Below are positions 61,630 through 64,000 of a DNA stretch of 64,000 nucleotides, one piece after another (the stretch's first letter is position 1; each line of letters starts with the position of its first letter). Under the pieces are notes generated by a model. That model made no database searches. It saw only the letters and a program-made list of their open reading frames with translations, and was not told the origin of the DNA. The translations under genes were made by a program, and so were the position numbers. This stretch comes from Nymphaea colorata. Lineage: Eukaryota; Streptophyta; Magnoliopsida; Nymphaeales; Nymphaeaceae. The stretch spans positions 20,420,854-20,484,853 of the forward strand of contig NC_045143.1 in assembly GCF_008831285.2 (NCBI RefSeq). The letters run 5' to 3'.

Positions 61630-61766
61630 CAATTTGAGCTCGAGTTCAGCCTTGGTTAAATGAGTTGAGTTCAAACTCACATCATAAATCTTGAGTCAAA
61701 CTTGAGCCAAGCTATATGTGGCTTGAGTCGAGTTCAAACTGACCAAGCTCGTTGTACATCCCTAAC
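61630..61766. repeat. hAT-MITE-like terminal segment
   Basis: It is rich in GAGCTCGAGTTC- and TTGAGTCGAGTTCAAAC-like words and ends GACCAAGCTCGTTGTACATC then CCTAA. The reverse complement begins TTAGGGATGTACAACGAGC, nearly the same as the start of the 56694 segment in the other orientation. Confidence 0.35.
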
Positions 61767-61912
61767 TGAAATACCTCTTTTTCTTTTTTTTTTTCCAAAA
61801 AATGATTAAAATAGCCTTGTGTGAGGGGTTGAGATGTAAGGACTGCTTTGCAAATCGTTAGAAGTTATGAAATATGCTAAGAAATACCCAAGAAAAAAAA
61901 GAAGGATGATCA

Positions 61913-61945
<33 letters not shown>

Positions 61946-62324
61946 GGTGACAGTTGACTAGGAAGAGAAGAAATCTAGGGTTGCTGACTTCCAAAGTAGT
62001 TCTAAGTATCTAGTGAGATCACATGGGCTGCTTGTCTCATGGCCCCTTAAGATATGAGATATCAACTCATGTGCATAGTACTTGTCTATTGGATGGTTTT
62101 CGGAAAACAAATAAAGCGAGAAAAGATACTTCAAGATTACAAGGTACCGATCAACACCCATTTATGTAGGCTTTGCATCATCTGGCCCGCTCGAGTTGGT
62201 AGTCCTGTAGGAAGGCAAGTAGATTCAATTTAGAAAATGTGCCATATAAAATCTTCCCCGTATATCTAGTGGTTGATGACATGTCAAACATCAGCTGTCC
62301 AAAGGCCTCCTTTTGTAACTTAAT

Positions 62325-62326
<2 letters not shown>

Positions 62327-62403
<77 letters not shown>
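62327..62403. repeat. compound (AT)n(GA)n microsatellite
   Basis: About 23 AT units directly followed by about 15 AG units. Confidence 0.95.
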
Positions 62404-62406
<3 letters not shown>

Positions 62407-62773
62407 ATAAAACCAGAGACTTAGGTGAGAGATAAAATGCAGACCCATTGATTTTTTGTGAAAAAACTATTTTAAATAAAATATGGACATCTTAATACGT
62501 TTATAAAGACTATTTGATATAAAGCATGCTTTGATTCAAGTTGTTTTAATGAAAAATGTTGATTTTTTTATTATCATGTCATTGGGGCTGTTCATTTTTT
62601 CTTATTATAAAAACACCATTAAAGTCTAACAAATGATCAACTTAGTATATGTTTTGCATCAACCCATTCTTAAGATCATATCAATGAGGTTAGATTGCAA
62701 AAAAAAAAAAAAAGCATTTTAAAAATCAAAATTGAAGTGTCGTGTTTCTACCAATCACTCACTCACTCTCTCT

Positions 62774-62776
<3 letters not shown>

Positions 62777-62812
<36 letters not shown>
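62777..62812. repeat. (TA)n microsatellite
   Basis: About 18 TA units, preceded by a short CTCTCTC tract. Confidence 0.95.
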
Positions 62813-62814
<2 letters not shown>

Positions 62815-64000
62815 AAAACTCTTATATGCCAGACGTAATTGAAATTATATAGACCGTCAATCCTGATTATAAATAGATCAGATACTAGAGATTAAATAAA
62901 AAATGTAAAAGCTAAACTATTTTTTCATGAGATTGAAATACCCCTCAAAAGAAGGGAGGAAGACGAGTATTTTGGTCCCTTGAAAACAACAATTTGATTT
63001 CTATTTTAAATTTAATATCTACTTTCAGATTTGCTAAGAATCGACGGTTTAGATGATTCTCATTAAACCCAGTTTATCAGGGATTGATAGTTATATGTTT
63101 AGAAAAGTGGGTTAAGAAAAAAAAATGGCAAAGAAAGTGATAATAGAGAGACGTTGTCTACATGTCTCTATTTATTTCTTCAGGTTTGGCGAGAACAACA
63201 GGGAGGCGTCCGAAGAAGTTGAATTCAAGGCTTTCGTGGAGCTTAATTTATTGCTCTATGGCTTATATTTTTGTTTTCCTCGAGCAAATAATAGAACATA
63301 TTCATTTTTATTAAATAATAAAGCACTATTTTTCAAATTTCTGTCTTAAATATCGCATTCTAAATAGAAGCTGTTCTACAAATTTTACTATTTAGTGAAT
63401 AGTTTTCACTCGACTTTATTCAAAATGTTAGTTGAGAAAGTTATATTTATAAGCCACATCATATGTCATTCGCAGATACATGTGGACATGTATGAGTAAT
63501 TGCTCACACAGTCTAATAAAATTTCTTTATTTATATGTGGGTTGGCCCCAAACTTTTGCCCATTTATATATAAACAGCCTCTCAAAAATATATGGTGAAA
63601 TACTTGCTTTCTCAGCGAAAAAAGTGGATGTCATAAGCAATTCAAGGGCCGAAAAAAGGACTCGTGCGAAAGCATTAAATTGCTTTATATTTGGATAGCG
63701 TGAAGAATTCTACGCTGGGCTTCATTTTCCTCAGCGAAACACAAATTTATCTGTAATTAAAAAATCTGATAAGATCCTTGCATGCTTGAGTTATATTTTT
63801 GTATTTGGCGCTTAGGTCATGTAACTGTTGGCCGAGTCGTTAGTTTCTTTCTGCTGCAACCTGATTTACTTTTTGATGTTGGAACCTGTAAGTAGAAATT
63901 AACGTGAAAATCAATTAAACATTTGCGACCCAACCAAGAATGTGGGAAGGAAAGTAACCACATGCTTGGGATTACATCAAGTTCATTATTTTTCCATGAT

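Larger units (their letters stand above)
60821..64000. other. AT-rich spacer, no gene recognised
   Basis: It holds several microsatellites: (GA)n at 61914-61941, (AT)n then (GA)n at 62327-62403, and (TA)n at 62777-62812. At 61630-61766 there is GAGTTCAAACTC-type sequence ending CTCGTTGTACATCCCTAA, the reverse complement of the repeat end seen at 56694. The open frames here are short and contain repeats. Confidence 0.45.

Overview
The window is nuclear DNA from a flowering plant. The genes carry GT-AG introns, the spacers are AT-rich with long (TA)n and (GA)n microsatellites, and there is an N-terminal-TIR disease-resistance (TNL) gene relic. Canonical TNLs are absent from grasses, so a non-grass angiosperm is likely; I cannot name the species. 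About 22 kb of the 64 kb is three nearly complete LTR retrotransposons, and the real genes are sparse.

Layout: (1) 3.1-4.8 kb holds a two-exon LC8-type dynein light chain gene on the minus strand. (2) 7.1-18.3 kb is an 11.2-kb Ty3/gypsy element on the plus strand, with 3.1-kb LTRs, a primer-binding site, a polypurine tract and a perfect 5-bp target duplication; its single gag-pol frame is broken by stops. (3) 22.3-27.8 kb is a 5.5-kb Ty3/gypsy chromovirus on the minus strand, with 420-bp LTRs, a perfect 5-bp target duplication, and gag-pol in one frame broken only by in-frame stops. (4) 31-33.5 kb holds a copia gag scrap and an orphan LTR with its primer-binding site. (5) 34.3-44.3 kb is a minus-strand TNL pseudogene with recognisable TIR, NB-ARC, LRR and C-terminal exons. 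A 5.5-kb Ty1/copia element (36590-42092) sits inside its first LRR exon; the LRR frame continues exactly across the insertion once the element and one copy of the 5-bp duplication are ignored. (6) 44.4-45.4 kb is a Myb/SANT-like gene with a one-base frameshift, just upstream of the TIR exon. (7) 50.8-56.4 kb is a nine-exon gene for an RsmD-type, probably plastid, 16S rRNA guanine-N2 methyltransferase; I placed every exon boundary and the phases all agree. (8) 59.1-59.8 kb is an intronless 208-codon gene of a plant-specific family with a VPFDWEVAPGKPK motif and a TATA box.

The genes do not form a pathway. The dynein light chain, the rRNA methyltransferase and the VPFDWE gene look functional, while the TNL locus and all three retroelements are decaying. 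Most inactivating stops in the two gypsy elements, and most LTR-to-LTR differences, are C-to-T or G-to-A changes, as expected of methylated, silenced plant repeats. I found no CRISPR array, no operon and no convincing new system. The most informative structures are the copia-in-TNL insertion and a 47-bp minisatellite inside the copia LTR whose copy number differs between its two LTRs.
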